From Nakamurella antarctica (lineage in GTDB: Bacteria > Actinomycetota > Actinomycetes > Mycobacteriales > Nakamurellaceae): a DNA stretch of 64,000 nt. Of the stretch, positions 63,618-64,000 are shown one piece after another. How positions within the stretch are numbered: the first letter of the stretch is position 1; each line of letters starts with the position of its first letter. The notes beneath the pieces were generated by a model that made no database searches, had not been told where the DNA came from, and saw only the letters and a program-made list of their open reading frames with translations. The position numbers and the translations under genes were made by a program. The stretch covers positions 1,240,001 through 1,304,000 of the forward strand of contig NZ_CP034170.1 of NCBI RefSeq assembly GCF_003860405.1. Direction: 5' to 3'.

Positions 63618-64000
63618 TTGTTGACTTCAAGGTTGTCCCCGTCCCAGCGGACATTTTCCAGACGCGCCCCGAAGCTCGCTGGTTTTGCCGCGTCAGTGGT
63701 GGCAATGACGGTGCTGGCAGGGACGGTGCTGGCAGCCTGTGGCTCCGCCGACGTCGCCGTCGAATCCAGCGCGGCGCCCAGCACTGTTTCCACGTCGAGC
63801 ACCACGAAGACCACTCCAAAGACCACCTCCACGACGACGACGCCCACCCCTACCCCCACCCCGGTTCCGGAGTCCACGCCGGAGCCTGCTCCGGCACCAC
63901 CCGCGGCCCCCGCACCGATCAACCCTCTGACCGGCTTAGATTTCTCCGCTAACCCGGTGCTCGCGGTCAAGATCGACAACACCGACTTCGGCGGGCTGCA
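63618..64000 (+). CDS. DUF3048-type lipoprotein, N-terminal part (3' truncated by window)
   Basis: Starts at TTG 63618 (or 63621), nine bases after GGAGG, and is still open at base 64000 (127 codons). Signal peptide with lipobox VLAAC (Cys41). A Thr/Pro/Ser-rich spacer with TPTPTPVPESTPEPAPAPP comes next. Then INPLTGLDFSANPVLAVKIDN, split here, which matches the beginning of DUF3048 (YerB-like) domains. Probably an outer-leaflet lipoprotein of unknown role. Confidence 0.78.
   Translation, partial: MLTSRLSPSQRTFSRRAPKLAGFAASVVAMTVLAGTVLAACGSADVAVESSAAPSTVSTSSTTKTTPKTTSTTTTPTPTPTPVPESTPEPAPAPPAAPAPINPLTGLDFSANPVLAVKIDNTDFGGL

Noticed and set aside
63446-63982. 178-residue Val/Gly-rich minus-strand frame
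   Set aside because: Antisense to the Thr/Pro-rich lipoprotein start, which has a ribosome site, signal peptide and lipobox.

Overview
The window is high-GC DNA from an actinomycete. The evidence is the gene set and its order. A sigA/sigB pair, a polyphosphate glucokinase, a Cei-like envelope protein, DUF4193, a Trk pair, dxs, RNase D, DUF3000, msrB, a RibD-like reductase, a ZapE/AFG1-like ATPase, and a thrS-HIT-pgsA-patA-pimA-Nudix cluster run in nearly the order of the Mycobacterium tuberculosis block from about Rv2710 down to Rv2609. An SsgA-like sporulation/division protein and an F420 gene (cofC) point to a non-mycobacterial, possibly morphologically complex actinomycete (for example a Nakamurella-, Frankia- or Geodermatophilus-like lineage). 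I cannot name the genus from the sequence.

Layout. 1-1110: end of an acyl-CoA synthetase (ADP-forming)/Pat-type protein. 1165-13589: sigB, dtd, a methyltransferase, small actinobacterial proteins (DUF3099, DUF3039, DUF7455), a DEAD/DEAH helicase and sigA. 13808-19419: ppgK, cei, DUF4193, a MazG-like NTPase at the place where mycobacteria keep dut, an OB-fold protein, DUF3159 and two TrkA proteins. 19598-28009: an APC permease, a TRAM RNA methyltransferase, GDPD, then dxs translationally coupled to a two-component system. 28104-38837: fadBA, RNase D with an atypical LuxR-type regulator, DUF3000, msrB, a secreted hydrolase, a RibD-like reductase and zapE. 38841-45095: rocD, ppk2, cofC, a DUF3817 pair, msrA, an ssgA-like gene and four tRNAs. 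57087-64000: thrS, a HIT protein, the phosphatidylinositol/PIM synthesis genes, Nudix, and the start of a DUF3048 lipoprotein.

The accessory part is 45096-57086, inserted between a tRNA-Val gene and thrS. It carries a probable phage-defence operon related to DISARM: a C5-cytosine methyltransferase (DrmMII-like), a DrmA-like helicase and a DrmB-like DUF1998 protein. It has no DrmC phospholipase-D gene. In its place are a NERD-nuclease/SF1-helicase fusion and two proteins I do not recognise. The last five genes overlap end to end, so they are almost certainly one translation unit. This is the best candidate for an undescribed system in the window.

Other points. Two very good SigR/SigH-type promoters (GGAAC-N18-GTT) precede sigB and msrA, which suggests an oxidative/thiol-stress regulon. 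Four housekeeping genes (ppgK, the TRAM methyltransferase, the secreted hydrolase and zapE) each lack exactly one base. In three of them the gap is in a run of four or five C or G. This looks more like sequencing error than real gene decay.
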